64,000 nt of DNA from Trichostrongylus colubriformis (GCA_963978905.1 OZ022259.1:11470001-11534000); one strand, 5' to 3'; positions 1 through 10,542 are shown, numbered from the stretch's first letter. The notes: generated by a model not told the origin, from the letters alone. Numbers and translations: made by a program.

Positions 1-442
1 CGAATTTCTACGCCTCTATGCCTTCTAACTTCTCGTACGAGGTATCCATTTCCGTGTTCTTGGCTTCGGCTACGGTTGCCTTAACAAGCCTCTTGCAACT
101 TTCATAGGCGGCGGGGTCTTCTGAGCTCCGCGTTCTCAGCCAGCGTTTGCGCGTTTCCTTCTTCCGTTCCACCACTCGCTGGACCTCCTCGTTCCAGAAC
201 CACGAGTTTCCCGGTGTTTCCTTTCAGCACCGTAGTATGACCTTGGCGGCCCTATCCCAGTCTCCTGAACCGGATAGAAGCAGTCTGGGAGACCAGCTTC
301 GATCACCCTCTTTTTAGATCATCCCTCTCCACTCTGTGTAGCTTCCACCATAGTATCCCCTGCTCAGTTCTTACCTTTGTTCATAGGAAGCTCTACGACA
401 CTGTTCACTAAAAGCGAGCTATGTTGGGTTGCCAAATACATA
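1..442 (-). pseudogene. RTE-like non-LTR retrotransposon fragment, linker between endonuclease and reverse transcriptase
   Basis: Read on the minus strand, this stretch has the composition and word pattern of the region that follows the endonuclease in nematode RTE-like elements: a WWKLHRVERDD-like motif near 340, then an acidic and basic stretch with NSWFWNEEVQRVVERKK and YESCKRLVKATVAEAKN. It is broken by stops and frame changes, so it is not functional. It lies directly downstream, in the element's own orientation, of the endonuclease fragment at 1319-1990, and a mariner at 443-1316 separates the two. The simplest reading is one retrotransposon copy split by a later mariner insertion. The reverse transcriptase would lie to the left of the window. 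Confidence 0.55.
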
Positions 443-1316
443 CAAGGTTGTCAAAAGTCTTGTAGGACTTTTTTCGATCATCACTTTTATTATTTTTCCT
501 TACAACAAACAACAATAGGCAACAACGTATTCACCATTGTTATCAACAACACTCTGCCACCTCATAGGTAGATCGCTGATTCCCTCCTCCCAGAACTCTG
601 GGTTCTGACAGTCGAAGAAGTCTGCGATCGCCTTTGCAAGCAAGTCATAATCAACAAATTTTCTCTTGGCCAAAGGATTCAAGAGGATGGGTGAAGTGAT
701 AGTGAGAAAGGGCAATGTCTGGAGATATGGCGGGTGGAGCAGGACGTCCCAGTCAAGCTCTTGCAGCTTGGCCTGGGTGCTATCCGCGATTTGGGAACGG
801 GCGTTGTCATGAAGTAGGGTGACCGCGGATCTTTTCAGGCGCTTTTCTCGAATAGCGACGGTGAGCTGTAGGAGCTGCTGGGTGTATGCGGCAGCGGTGA
901 CTGTCTCGTCTTGTTTCTGCCTCTCTTAGAAAAGAATTCCTTCTGCATCGCAGAGGTACACAGTCCTGAGCGTGGTTTGTCTTCCATGTCAATCTCGCCG
1001 TTGCTGAAGATAACGAACCAGCGGCGCACAGTCTCGTAGCCCACACAGCCCTTGCTCAATGCAGCGTTGATGGAGTGGCAAGCTTCCGTCGCTTTGGTGC
1101 CGCAAGACCACTCATAGTAGATGACCCGCGTGTTGGGTGGGTATCGACTACGGGCCATGTAGCTCTCTCCACGGAATCTGGTGGGTCAATATATATTCTA
1201 CTAGAAAGCTTAGAAAACGTTCTAATATATCCCTGAACCGCTTAGACCCACATCGAAGTAAACAAGAGTTATTGGTTTTTTTGGAAAAAATTTTCAAGAC
1301 TTTTGGAACAACCTAA
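443..1316 (-). mobile_element. Mariner element, internally deleted, inserted in the retrotransposon
   Basis: Both ends carry the inverted repeat that reads AGGTTGTC...AAAAGTCTTG at the left and CAAGACTTTTGGAACAACCT at the right, and each end abuts a TA dinucleotide (441-442 and 1317-1318), the target duplication expected of Tc1/mariner elements. On the minus strand 835-1158 encodes the N-terminal helix-turn-helix of mariner transposases (YYEWSCGTKATEACHSINAAL, then TVRRWFVIFSNGEIDMEDKPRSGLC). The C-terminal part lies at 500-830, with LAKRKFVDYDLLAKAIADFF. The middle is missing and the frame is broken; at 874 bp it is shorter than the roughly 1.3 kb of a complete mariner. The same deletion form occurs at 3010-4742, so the deleted version has spread. 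Confidence 0.85.
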
Positions 1317-1318
1317 TA

Positions 1319-1990
1319 TTAAACATCAGGTACCACCTCATGTCCTTTACACTTTTGAGGAACAGCCTCCTTACGATTACATGGTCTATTTTGAACAGCC
1401 TCCTTACGATTACATGGTCTATTTTCATTTGTCTTCCTCCGCTGCTGTAGATTATCTTCTGAGTTTCCCTTGTCGCGAAGACCGTGGGCTGTATTCGATA
1501 AAGCACCCTCTCTTCCAGCATTCCTCGACCCCGAGCCCCTGCTCCCGTGTTCTGCCTCTCTGGCCCTTTCCTGTCACTATCGACATGACCGTTTAGATCG
1601 TCCGCTACGGTGAGGTAGTTATTGGCTCCATCGAGGTTTAGACAGAACTTGTCTTTTTCAACTTCGAGGCAGCCAGCTTGAGGTGCGCACAGGGTCATCA
1701 TGATCCATCACCCTTCTTTCGTGTGTATCCTCACAGCCAAGATGCGGTCGTTGATCCTCCTTACTGCAGAGACACAGTCCTTGAGGAATAGTGCTCCGGT
1801 GTTTCGCTTAGTTTCTCCTCCGTTGTACAAGAGTTCGACACCATCACCAATCTTCCTAGCTTTAGCCCCTTCCAGCGTATTTCCTGGAGGCGTAGGACTT
1901 GTAGGCTTCTGCGTTTCATTAGGTCAGCCACCATCCGGGAGTTCACGGTCAGCGATTCCAAACTCGGGCGAGGGTTCCGCGTGGTATCCT
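1319..1990 (-). pseudogene. RTE-like retrotransposon endonuclease fragment
   Basis: On the minus strand the region starting near 1961 reads VADLMKRRSLQVLRLQEIRWKG, matching the apurinic/apyrimidinic endonuclease domain of RTE-like non-LTR elements (LQETRWKG core). A later frame contains TLCAPQAGCLEVEKDKF, then NYLTVADDLNGHVDSDRKG (the GDFN-like core, here DDLNGH) and ETQKIIYSSGGRQMKIDHVIVRR. At least one frameshift lies between the two blocks near 1700. A 33-bp exact tandem duplication at about 1361-1426 repeats the DHVIVRRLF segment. The catalytic core is present but the copy is dead. It is the upstream half of the copy whose linker lies at 1-442. Confidence 0.75.
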
Positions 1991-1999
1991 AGTCTTCGA

Positions 2000-3009
2000 A
2001 CTGATACTTTTTGCGTCTTCAGACATTTATGTTGTGAGTAGGTATTTCATTAGCCGGTCTATTAACCTGAGCCTGACGCTGGCAACGTGGCCATTTTTGT
2101 AAATTCTAGAAAGGCGTGGTATTCTGCTTCAGCGTGGATCGAAACCACACGTCTTGAATGTGCAAATGCGAGCCTACACTCTTATCTACTCGACTATCCA
2201 TATCTAGCTTTACCTGCACGAAAGAAGCTTGAAGACTCATGTCAAAGTCACACTGACCTGTTATTAGATTGTGAGGGAAGTTTCAACCGGCTTTTACAAC
2301 TTAAACTTTGGGAGATTATAACTCGGCTCGAACTGCATCTTTTCTCAGAGAATAAGATTCATTCGATTCGCTTCACCTTTGGCAACATTATGCATACTTA
2401 AGTGTTCCATTTCGATAAAGGAGTGACGATTTACGTTGCTTGAAATTGAAAAAAGTTGAGTCTATATCACAATTTTTCTGTACACACTTCTTGGAGGGAG
2501 CTGTCCATAGACGCTCATCGCTTCCTGCCGCTTTAGTTAAAGCGAGTTGATCAATTGAAAATTCGAGCAACTCAATCACATTTCTGCACCTCTGAAACCA
2601 GGACCAAATTGTTCCATCCAATGCTTCACCCCCTCCCCTTACGATACTAACATTTGTGGTTGCCTTTATGTATGACTCGACCAAACGAGAACTCTCGAAA
2701 TGAAGTCATTCAAAGAGCACCCTATTTTCGTAGTACCTTGAAATTTTCCTAGTAGTAATTCGAAAACCTTGTGGCATTTCAAGAAAAGCATATATTTAGA
2801 AAGAGCAAATTTTGCCTATCTTAGGAGCAAGATATGTAAGATAATTCATGTTAACACGCTTTCAGATTCGAATTTGTCTTGTGAACGCGCAAAACCGGCC
2901 AGAACCGTTACAACCTATTACGCTTTGCACCAACCTGCATGTTTGAGTGATACCATTCGTAAGCAGCATGGATGTTTGCAAGAAGTCATCGACAATAGTA
3001 ATGGATATA
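2000..3009. other. No supported gene
   Basis: Two convergent open frames meet here, 2087-2401 on the plus strand and 2388-2684 on the minus strand. Neither has a recognisable domain, and I see no convincing splice borders. The stretch is unassigned sequence between the retrotransposon and the next mariner. Confidence 0.4.
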
Positions 3010-3131
3010 TTAGGTTGTCCCAAAAGTCTTGTAGGATTTTTCCAAAAAATCAGTAACTCTTGTTTACTTCGAGACAGATATAGGCGGTTCAGGAATATGG
3101 TAGTACGTTCTCTAAGCTTTCTGACAAAATA

Positions 3132-3989
3132 TTAGGGTGTCCATAAAGTTCGTTGACCATTCGTTTTTTTCGAGCTTGTAAAGATAACTCACCAAGTTAA
3201 ACTTACCGCTCCATGATATAATCTCCATGCATACCTACAACCCTTCGCCAACGATCGGGTAGATAGGCAACTCGATCCTCCCAAAAGCCGGCCGCCCGCG
3301 TTTCGACCCAGTTCTCGATTACGTCCTCGATGTAGTCCTCGTTCATCAGCTGTTTTCCGTCCGAGAAACTTTGCATGGACCGGGAGATGTGGTAATCGCA
3401 TGGACTGATGTCCGGGCTATACTGTGGATGCGTGACCGTCTTGATGCCCAGTCTGTCCAGAACGGCCTGAGTATCTCTCGCTTTGTGGGGGCGCGCGTTG
3501 TCCCAGAGCAACCACGGACTTACAAGTTTCTGGGACAAGGCGGCAGCTTTCACCTTGAGCTTCTGCAATTCTTTAGAAAGGGTCTCTGCCGTCACTGTGG
3601 CATTGTCGGGTAAGATGCTGTAGTGGACGACGCCACTGATTTTATCACTTATCACTGATTTGTATCTTCGAATCCATAGTTTCCATTGGTGAAGCGAGTC
3701 CACCATTTTGACATTCAGTTCTTAGGAGGGGTGTTATCACCAAACTGCTGACGCATCCTGGTCGTGGCCTGATGTCTGGAGATGCCCAGGTTGTAGTAGT
3801 GGTGGTGACTGTTACTCATCTTCACTGCTTTATTGTGGGAAGAGCAGGAAAGGAAATTGAGAGCTAGCCAGTTCAGAAAATAGCCCATCGCGAGTACTTT
3901 CAGCAATGCGAAATCATTATGCAAAACCACAACGCGTTGCGTAGCGCGACGCTGTTTGCAAATGGCCAACGAATTTATGGACACCCTAA
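3132..3989 (-). mobile_element. Inner mariner element nested in the outer one
   Basis: The ends read TTAGGGTGTCCATAAAGTTCG at 3132 and the matching inverted form GGACACCCTAA ending at 3989, with TA duplications at 3130-3131 and 3990-3991. Its ends and protein differ from those of the host mariner, so it is another lineage. The minus strand carries the C-terminal two thirds of a DD34D transposase (3203-3706). The N-terminal part is reduced: only a short basic stretch near 3715-3820 precedes it, in another frame, and the total length of 858 bp shows a deletion. It must be younger than the outer element. Confidence 0.9.
3203..3706 (-). pseudogene. Mariner transposase, catalytic C-terminal part (DD34D)
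   Basis: This 167-residue frame encodes the DDE domain of a mariner transposase, the enzyme that cuts and joins element ends at TA sites in the nucleus. The second catalytic Asp is in WDNARPH and the third in YSPDISPCDYH, with 34 residues between them, which is the DD34D signature of mariners. The usual C-terminal words follow (GFWEDRVAYLPDRWRRVV). Complete mariner transposases are about 345 residues. The helix-turn-helix half and the first catalytic Asp are absent or out of frame, so the protein should be inactive. Confidence 0.85.
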
Positions 3990-4027
3990 TATATATTGAC
4001 CCATCAGATTCCGTAGAGAGAGCTACA

Positions 4028-4666
4028 ATGCCCGTAGTCGGTACCCACCCAACACGCGGTGTCATCTTCTATGAGTGGTCTTGCGGCACCGAAGCGACGG
4101 AAGCTTGCCACTTCATCAACGCTGCACTGGGAAAGGGATATTTGAGCCACGTGACCGTGCGCCGCTGGTTCATCAACTTCAGCAAAGGCGAGATTGACAT
4201 GAGAGACAAATCACGCTCAGGACTGTGTACCTCTGGGAAGCGGAAGGAATGCTTTTCCAAGATGCTGGTACAAGGCGAGACAGTCACTGCTACCGCATGC
4301 ACCCACCAGCTCCAGCAGCTCCCCATCGCTGTTCGAGAAAAGCGCCGAAGAAAGTCCGCGGTCACCCTCCTTCATGACGACGCCCGCTGCCACGTCGCGA
4401 AGAGTACCCAAGCCATGGTACAGGTGCTTGGCTGGGATGTGCTACCCCACCCGCCATTCTCTCCAGACATTGCCCCTTCTGACTATAACCTTTCCCATCC
4501 TCTGAAATCTTTCCTGGCCAAGAGAAAATTCGTTGGTTATGACTTGCTTGCCAAGGCGATCGCTGACTTTTTCGACTCTCAGAACGAGTTCTGGGAGGAG
4601 AGAGTCGACGATCTAACTATGAGGCAGAGTGTTGTTGATAACATTGGTGGATACGTTGTTGCCTAA
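4028..4666 (+). pseudogene. Outer mariner transposase, internally deleted
   Basis: The frame starts at MPVVGTHPTRG and carries the N-terminal helix-turn-helix (GVIFYEWSCGTEATEACHFIN, then VTVRRWFINFSKGEIDMRDK). It then jumps into a short linker and continues with the second half of the catalytic domain: HDDARCH, then HPPFSPDIAPSDYNLS, with 34 residues between the two Asp residues. The segment that should hold the first catalytic Asp is missing, so the product is about 213 residues instead of about 345. It could still bind element ends through the HTH and might act as a repressor of transposition, as truncated mariner transposases can (inference). Confidence 0.8.
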
Positions 4667-4742
4667 TTGTTGTTTGTTGGAAGAAAAAATAATAAAAAGT
4701 GGTGATCGAAAAAAATCCTACAAGACTTTTGGGACAACCTGA

Positions 4743-5289
4743 TATTTGACCTGGACCTCTCCAATGCATAAATAAGCTTGTTTTGAAAAAATGTGCCCCA
4801 TGCTAATACCTATCTTGCATATGTAAGGGGCCCACCTTGACATAATTAGCAGCACTCACCAATCTCCATAGCCGACAGTTGAAAACGTGACCATAACAAA
4901 ATAAAAGCTGGTGAAGAGGTCGAATTGACGTTCACCTGCCCGCTGTAGATGTTCTATACTACACATACCTGAATTTAGCATTGTGTATCCCACGCAATGG
5001 AATCAACACATGAGCAATAACCTACCAGTAAATATCAAACAAATTAATGTGGAGAACAAAATCAAAAGATGTCTAAATAGAGCTGAGTGTCTTACAAGGG
5101 ATCCGCGATTGAGATCATTCTGAAAAAGAACTGCATTTTTTGCAGAAGAAACAAAATGGAGATTCAAACATACCATCATCGAATGAAGTGATCCCTTGGC
5201 AAGCCAGCAGTTCAAAAACACGGGAATATACATTATGCGAAGATTTTTGAAGAAAATCTGAAATACACCACAATTGATTCAGATTTTTC
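4743..5289. other. AT-rich unassigned sequence
   Basis: No coding frame with splice support and no terminal repeats were seen. Confidence 0.4.
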
Positions 5290-5403
5290 TGTATCGAAAA
5301 AATTCACGGAAAAAATTAGAAATCATATCCCAAAATAATTTCAAAGTGTATCGAAAAAATTATGGGAAAAATTAAAAATCATATCTCAAAATAATTTCAA
5401 GGG
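5290..5403. repeat. 57-bp tandem duplication
   Basis: Two adjacent copies, beginning at 5291 and 5348, share TGTATCGAAAAAATT...AAATCATATCYCAAAATAATTTCAA with a few differences. This is an AT-rich tandem repeat of non-coding character. Confidence 0.8.
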
Positions 5404-6700
5404 GATCAACTATTTCACACTCTATCTAAATATCTGCACAATGAAAATATGAAGATCAGGTTTTATCATAGGTATCAGGAAATCCGTTGGGTTGCTCAGA
5501 ATGAGAGTGATGATGCTTACGAAGGAGGGATATGAGGTCGCAGCGGCCATTTGGCATTGGATACTTATGGTCCGCCGTATTTTCGGACGCTGATCTCTAA
5601 TGTGCTTCCCAAATTTGCGGAACGATTCTCTGAGCAGAGTTATGGAGGTTTTTTGAAAAATAATACTATCGTGGTCCAGACGTTTTCGCGCAAAAGCAGT
5701 GCGATTTTCGTGTTCAGGGGATCGAACTACTCCGTGGGACATGTTTCAGCCAATTCGAAAATCTGACCAAATTTCGGAAAAATTCATGGACTATTGGCTG
5801 GCAACCCATCCAACAGAGGGAAAGTCGTTGCCCTTGCCGAGCAATGGCTCTTATTCGGCCCTTCATTTTTTGTCATGGGCATTTGTAATAGATTTGATTG
5901 TTATCTTTGTCATGGCTGATGGTTTCTTCATAGAAAATTTCGAGAAAAGTATACTTATAACATGGCCACCCCTTACTTTCCGAAGTTGAGCCTCAAACCC
6001 GATTTGGCTGAAAATTTGCACAGGGGGGGGGGTTATTCGACCCCTGAGCGCGTATCATATTCGTTCTGCCTAATAACATCAAATTTGTGCGCTATGGGAG
6101 TCTGCTCAATCAAGAAAGCTGGGTCCCAGTGTTTTCTGCGATTCTGAAGATAGGGATAGTGAGATACCCGGAAGAGGAATATAACACTTATTGACAAGAT
6201 AGCACTTTTAGATTGTTTCCCAGACATAAAAAGGAGCCTTTACGAAAAGGAAACTACCAATGCATTTAAAGTTATCGATCGGATATTAGAAAAGTGCTTA
6301 CTATTTGAATATGCCTGATGCCAAAAAGACCATCAAAATAAGGTGTAATCACCGTAAAAGTGTCTTCTGTAGTTAGTAGAAGAAGTCCATTAATTTGCAG
6401 AAGCAGGGTTCCCCCAAGGATCCGAACCATCGCCTTCTGTTCATGGAGAGTGACACCTACCACCCTGGCAGGCGGCTGGTGACAATGCACTCGCTTATGG
6501 TGACTTTGAGCTGACCTTCGTCAATAAACGGCTCTGTAACTCTGCGCAGAGAACAAGTGTGCATATTTGGAAGGCAGATTCGAGATCAGAACTCGAAAAT
6601 ACGTCGGACCACATGTATCCCGTTCCGAATAGCCACTTCGACCTCGTGTTTTTCCCCTGTAAGTGAATAAGGAACGGAATGATACGGTCAGAACTTTTGG
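5404..6700. repeat. Diverged interspersed repeat region
   Basis: Several short blocks share wording of the type 'GACCCCTGAGCACGAAAA...GCGAAAACG': near 5660-5745, near 5985-6050 and near 6560-6640. A related block lies at 40880-41010 in the other orientation relative to the first. No gene was seen. Open frames here (for example 5422-5742 on the minus strand) are products of the repeat. A ten-base G run lies at 6023-6032. Confidence 0.5.
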
Positions 6701-7745
6701 AGTATGTTGCCCTTCCCAGTACACACCGCGGAAGCATTTTCGTGCTCGTTATGTCACTGGTGGGACCTAATTTACCTCACCTGATGCCTTTAGAGGCACT
6801 AGGGGTGGTTTTGGCAGATTATGGAATGACTGTGAACTGGGATGAAAACGGAGTGTCTAGTGGTGCAACTGTGGATAAGGATTGGAATAAGACGGTCAAA
6901 ATCATCGAAGTATGCGAACTTGACAAAGTAAGAGGTATAATAAAAGATCAGTTACAAAAGTGTGTGCAAACATCGATCTCATGTGATTTTTTCTCTTTTT
7001 TTTGGATAACAAGTGTGTGAAATTATGCTTACCGTAACTATGAATGGGAAACTGGTAGCAAGTTCTAGGAGAAAGTGGGTGTTGACGAATAGACGACAAA
7101 TATTCCACTGAAAATGCACATCTTATTGCCACGACAGCAATCATGTTAAGAAACATTAGCGCAGTTATTAACAGCTATCAATGAACATGCATTCGTTTCC
7201 ACCATCGCGAAACCTAAGGCTTCCAAGGCAAATACAATGCGTCTTGCGGCGAGATTACACAGTGGCTAATGCATTCTCCCTGTTAACGAGTTATAGGTGA
7301 GGAAAAACAGCTGAGGCCAATGCCCAGTTCCTACTTGGATAGTACAATGATATAACTCTCGCAAAAATGAATGGCCCTATAAACCAGTATAGGCTTAAGA
7401 TGCCGACAAAGTACAGTGCAGGTAAGGAGAATTTATAAGCCTCATGCACTAAGAAACTGGGAAAATCTTAAAGGAAGGCAGTATCTTCCCTCGGCTGTTA
7501 TGCGAAATCAATGCAACTTAGGGACAAAGAGGAAATGAAGTTCAGATTTTGGGAAGACCGAAGTAGAGGCCTATGGCACCGTGCTCCCAAAGGAAAACTT
7601 TGATGATTTGTTATTCAAAAGTTGTTGTGGGAGTCATTCAGACCTTTAGTGACAAAGAAACAGAAAAGAAGACAATTGATATGCTGGAACTATGTCGTCG
7701 AAAATCTCTGAAAATCTCTCGCAAGAAGCAGAAGCTACGTGCGGT
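6701..7745 (+). other. Coding-like islands without a supported gene model
   Basis: Short plus-strand frames look protein-like: 6740-6990 reads VGPNLPHLMPLEALGVVLADYG and onward, and 7500-7610 reads CYAKSMQLRDKEEMKFRFWEDR. I could not join them with consistent splice phases, and no family is recognised. They may be remnants of a gene or retroelement. Confidence 0.25.
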
Positions 7746-7985
7746 CCTGGGTGTGTACTCTTATGTCAGGATTTCGCACGACGACGAGCGGCGTGCGACG
7801 CAGTGTATGTGCGAGCTATGCGCGTCGCGGTAGTTGTGTCTGGAATGCTTACACGGTAATGCTCAAGGCGCGATACGCAGTCGACTTGTAACCCAACAAC
7901 ATGGCGCCTTTAGCTCGTTCGCATTGCTTCGCTTGGGACATGTCGCGATGCGAAATCTTGACAGAAGGGTACACACCCCGCGGTC
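7746..7985. repeat. Inverted-repeat element (MITE-like)
   Basis: The left end reads CTGGGTGTGTACTCTTATGTCAGGATTTCG and the right end is its near complement (CGAAATCTTGACAGAAGGGTACACACCC). The interior is GC-rich. A single right half of the same family lies at 26640-26776, and a diverged end lies near 36058-36082. Confidence 0.65.
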
Positions 7986-8162
7986 TTCACCATTATCGCG
8001 ATTTTTTGGCTCCACTCCGAAAATTGCATCCCATGCTTTCAGACAACATAACCACATGATCCCTCTCTAGTACTGGGTCCACGCCAGATGTTTAGTTTGA
8101 TCTGCTGTCTCTACGATCCAGATGGAGACGAATGTATGTCATACAAGTAAGATATTTTCCAG

Positions 8163-8445
8163 CAACCTCTACATCGTATACGTAATCAACGCAAATTTCG
8201 CAGTACAGAACGATGTCTCCAAAATAATGGCTCTCTTCGCTAACGAAACGAAAAACACTGATTATTACTCGAATATCGGTATCACTGACCTCATAACTTA
8301 TGTAGAAAACTATTATGGTCTCTGTCAGGCTAACAACAGCGACAAATGTTTGTATAAACCACAGAAAAGTGTTTCTGCCGACCCAGAACAAATATTCACT
8401 GAAAATATGGATAAAATTTACGGGTACAAGTTGTGCAGTAAATAA
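8163..8445 (+). CDS. Probable terminal exon, unrecognised protein
   Basis: An acceptor TATTTTCCAG ends at 8162 and the frame then runs open for 94 codons to TAA at 8443-8445, overlapped by an AATAAA signal. The peptide has a protein-like composition: NLYIVYVINANFAVQNDVSK, then TKNTDYYSNIGITDLITYVE, with cysteines in GLCQANNSDKCLYKP and a final LCSK. I do not recognise a family. The three cysteines and Asn-X-Thr/Ser sites would suit an extracellular protein (inference). Upstream exons were not found with certainty. An alternative start at 8122 would make it a single-exon product, but it would lack a signal peptide. Confidence 0.5.
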
Positions 8446-8594
8446 ACTCACTATTTTATCTCTCCATCTTTGTAGTGATGTGACGCTGGGAGTAATTTTG
8501 CGTCGTTCACAACTCGTACACAATACAGAACGCATGAAAGGGTTTTGATGAATACATTGAATAGACGAATGCGATAACCTGAAGGAGTGAATAG

Positions 8595-8763
8595 GAGACA
8601 TTGAAAGAATCGAGCGAAAAATTGTTTCGCCCAATGAACACGGAGAAAAAGCCCCAGCTGATGCTTTCCTCGAGGAACGCTTTCAAGGGCATGGAGTATG
8701 TACGCACACAAGGACCGGCTCTTCACCATCCCACCGCCCTACCCTTTGTATCAGGTCTTCCAG
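8595..8763 (+). CDS. Candidate internal exon, unknown protein
   Basis: After an AATAG acceptor the frame reads GDIERIERKIVSPNEHGE, then APADAFLEERFQGHGVCTHT, and closes at a donor AG|GTACTT (8764); an earlier donor at 8754 is possible. It ends in phase 2, which fits the candidate exon beginning at 8882. The acidic and polar composition and the frame openness suggest coding, but the acceptor is not the TTTCAG consensus. No domain is recognised. Confidence 0.35.
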
Positions 8764-8881
8764 GTACTTTTAAGAGCATTAGGTCCTACATTTACACAAC
8801 ACAAACCTCGAAGGACTCTCTGAATGCTTCTGCGCCAAAAAAAAAAATAAAAAATAAAACACAAAAATGAAAAATGCGTAG

Positions 8882-9158
8882 GAGAATATCCTCAAAAGCA
8901 TTAGGTGTTCAGAAAGGAGGACTGTTAAGGAAGCTAGCGACTTCAGACAGTGATGGTGGAAATCTCGAAGAAGGGAATGCTAACCACAATGGCGACCCTC
9001 GCAATTTGGCTGGCAGTTCTCGTAGTTCAACAATTCCCGCGTTTTCTATCATTTCATTTCATTTTCCCCCTCCATTGCGCTATTCAGCACCATCTTTTTC
9101 ATTCCTATTGATCTACCAAATTTTCGATCGCACTTCATCTTTACAATTCACTGCGTAA
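8882..9158 (+). CDS. Candidate terminal exon, low-complexity polar protein
   Basis: The exon would follow the acceptor GCGTAG at 8881 and continue the phase of 8595-8763. It reads ISSKALGVQKGGLLRKLATS, then DSDGGNLEEGNANHNGDPRN, becomes hydrophobic and aromatic after position 60, and stops at 9156-9158. The first 50 residues look like a disordered hydrophilic segment. The tail looks less like coding, so a donor may lie within. The assignment is tentative. Confidence 0.3.
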
Positions 9159-9316
9159 GTCTGTTGCGTAAAAAAATTGAAGCGGTGGGTATGTCACTAA
9201 TTTTGTCTTTTGTGCCTGTCTATGATGAATAGAAACAGAAATTTCCCCTGTAAAGATACTTAAAAGTCCGCACAAAAAAGGATTTCTAAAAACTGAAGAG
9301 AATCCGGTAACCATAC

Positions 9317-9432
9317 CTAACTTCACTCGTTGAAACCGCTCCTTCTGCAGTGACATTGAATGTTCGATTAAAAGAGGGTGTGGCTTTTGGTTTCTCCTCA
9401 GGCTGCTCATCAAAGTTGTTATAGAAACGAAC
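9317..9432 (-). CDS. Candidate exon, unknown protein
   Basis: On the minus strand the frame reads RFYNNFDEQPEEKPKATPSF, then NRTFNVTAEGAVSTSEV, and ends at a donor AG|GTATGG (intron from 9316 downward). The charged, proline-containing text is far more protein-like than the longer ATG frame that overlaps it (9141-9458). The acceptor upstream (TTGAG) is weak. A second possible exon on this strand is 9655-9722 (ENAVTKTTSSFGSCGIPDGN), which is followed by a GTAAGA donor. Confidence 0.35.
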
Positions 9433-9722
9433 TCAATTTGCTGGCAGGCTGTATTCATGAATTAAAACAGAAAAGAAATTAAAGTTTTTCAATAGACTAA
9501 GCGACAGGCTTTTTCAGGACACCAGCGATTGTTGTTTGCTCGGGAACGGGGCCATCCAGCTTCTTCGCTATTATATGAAATTATAATGTGATGTTGATCA
9601 GAAAATAACGGCCACTCATTGGACATGGCTCTTACTAGTATTCCCATCTGGAATACCACAAGAGCCAAACGATGAAGTGGTTTTGGTGACAGCATTTTCA
9701 AAACCTCACAAACAGATGAGCT

Positions 9723-10090
9723 CAACTTAGAACTGTTCCTATGATGACCCAGAAAAGAAACCATAAGGAATTTTAGCGACGTTTTCGAACTGCAAAAGCC
9801 TTCATTGATCCCAGGAAGTACTTGCAGATGACTCCAATGATCAATCAATCAATCGATCGATGAGCCGATTTATGAGGTTTTTATTCGTACATGTGCGTCA
9901 CAGTTATAACAGAGAGCTGCTATTATATAGCACTCAACGGGATATTATTTTTTTGTATAATCAGTCAAGATCCTCCCCTTCTTCATCATTTATAAACTAA
10001 TCATTGCTGTTCACATGAAACATAATAATATAACAGTAATAAAGTCCAAGTTCTCTCATCGTAGAACCTCGGCATTGTTCGTTATTCTTA
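9723..10090. other. AT-rich spacer
   Basis: No gene or terminal repeat was seen between the candidate minus-strand exons and the hairpin at 10091. Confidence 0.4.
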
Positions 10091-10200
10091 TTTTATATTG
10101 CTTCTGCCACGAGGTTTTTAGGTGGAATCTTTCGGCCAACGTTTCGTTTTCGCCGAATAAAGATTCCACCTAAAAACCTCGTGGCAGAAGCAATATAAAA
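10091..10200. repeat. Perfect hairpin with 41-bp arms
   Basis: TTTTATATTGCTTCTGCCAC from 10091 is matched exactly by its complement ending at 10200. The arms (10091-10131 and 10160-10200) are identical over 41 bp around a loop of about 28 bp. No TA or TWA duplication is obvious. The form is that of a short fold-back repeat. Confidence 0.9.
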
Positions 10201-10542
10201 CAAAAAACTGTAATAAATGAACCATAACAATAATAACGAATTTTTAACCAGAAATTATCTTGTCGAATGCATTCTAACTTCTTTTCCTTTAGTAGTGGGC
10301 GAAGAGGAGGTTATTTCTGATGTCCAACCCCTAAGGGCACGTGCGAAACGGAGGTTAGACTGATTCCTACTAGTTTTCCCTTGGCTTTCTTCTCTGCAGA
10401 AACCTTGCTCAAGTTTACCGATTCTCTCGCAATACTGGTATCGTAGGTATGCGCCATCGAGTATCCCACCCTAACAAGGAAAAAAAGTTACAGAAGATAA
10501 CTACTAAGCATTATTGCAGTCAGCGACAATTAGGGAGCCTGG

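Larger units (their letters stand above)
3010..4742 (+). mobile_element. Outer mariner element carrying a nested second mariner
   Basis: The left end reads TTAGGTTGTCCCAAAAGTCT from 3010 and the right end reads AGACTTTTGGGACAACCTGA to 4742, with TA on both sides. It belongs to the same family as 443-1316 but in the opposite orientation. About 120 bp in from the left end it is interrupted by an unrelated mariner at 3132-3989, and the outer sequence resumes at 3992. Without the insert the element is about 873 bp, the same internally deleted size as the copy at 443-1316. This confirms that both are copies of one non-autonomous derivative. Confidence 0.9.

Noticed and set aside
500..1158. Several separate small ORFs at the left edge.
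   Set aside because: They are pieces of one broken mariner transposase and are described under that element, not as genes.
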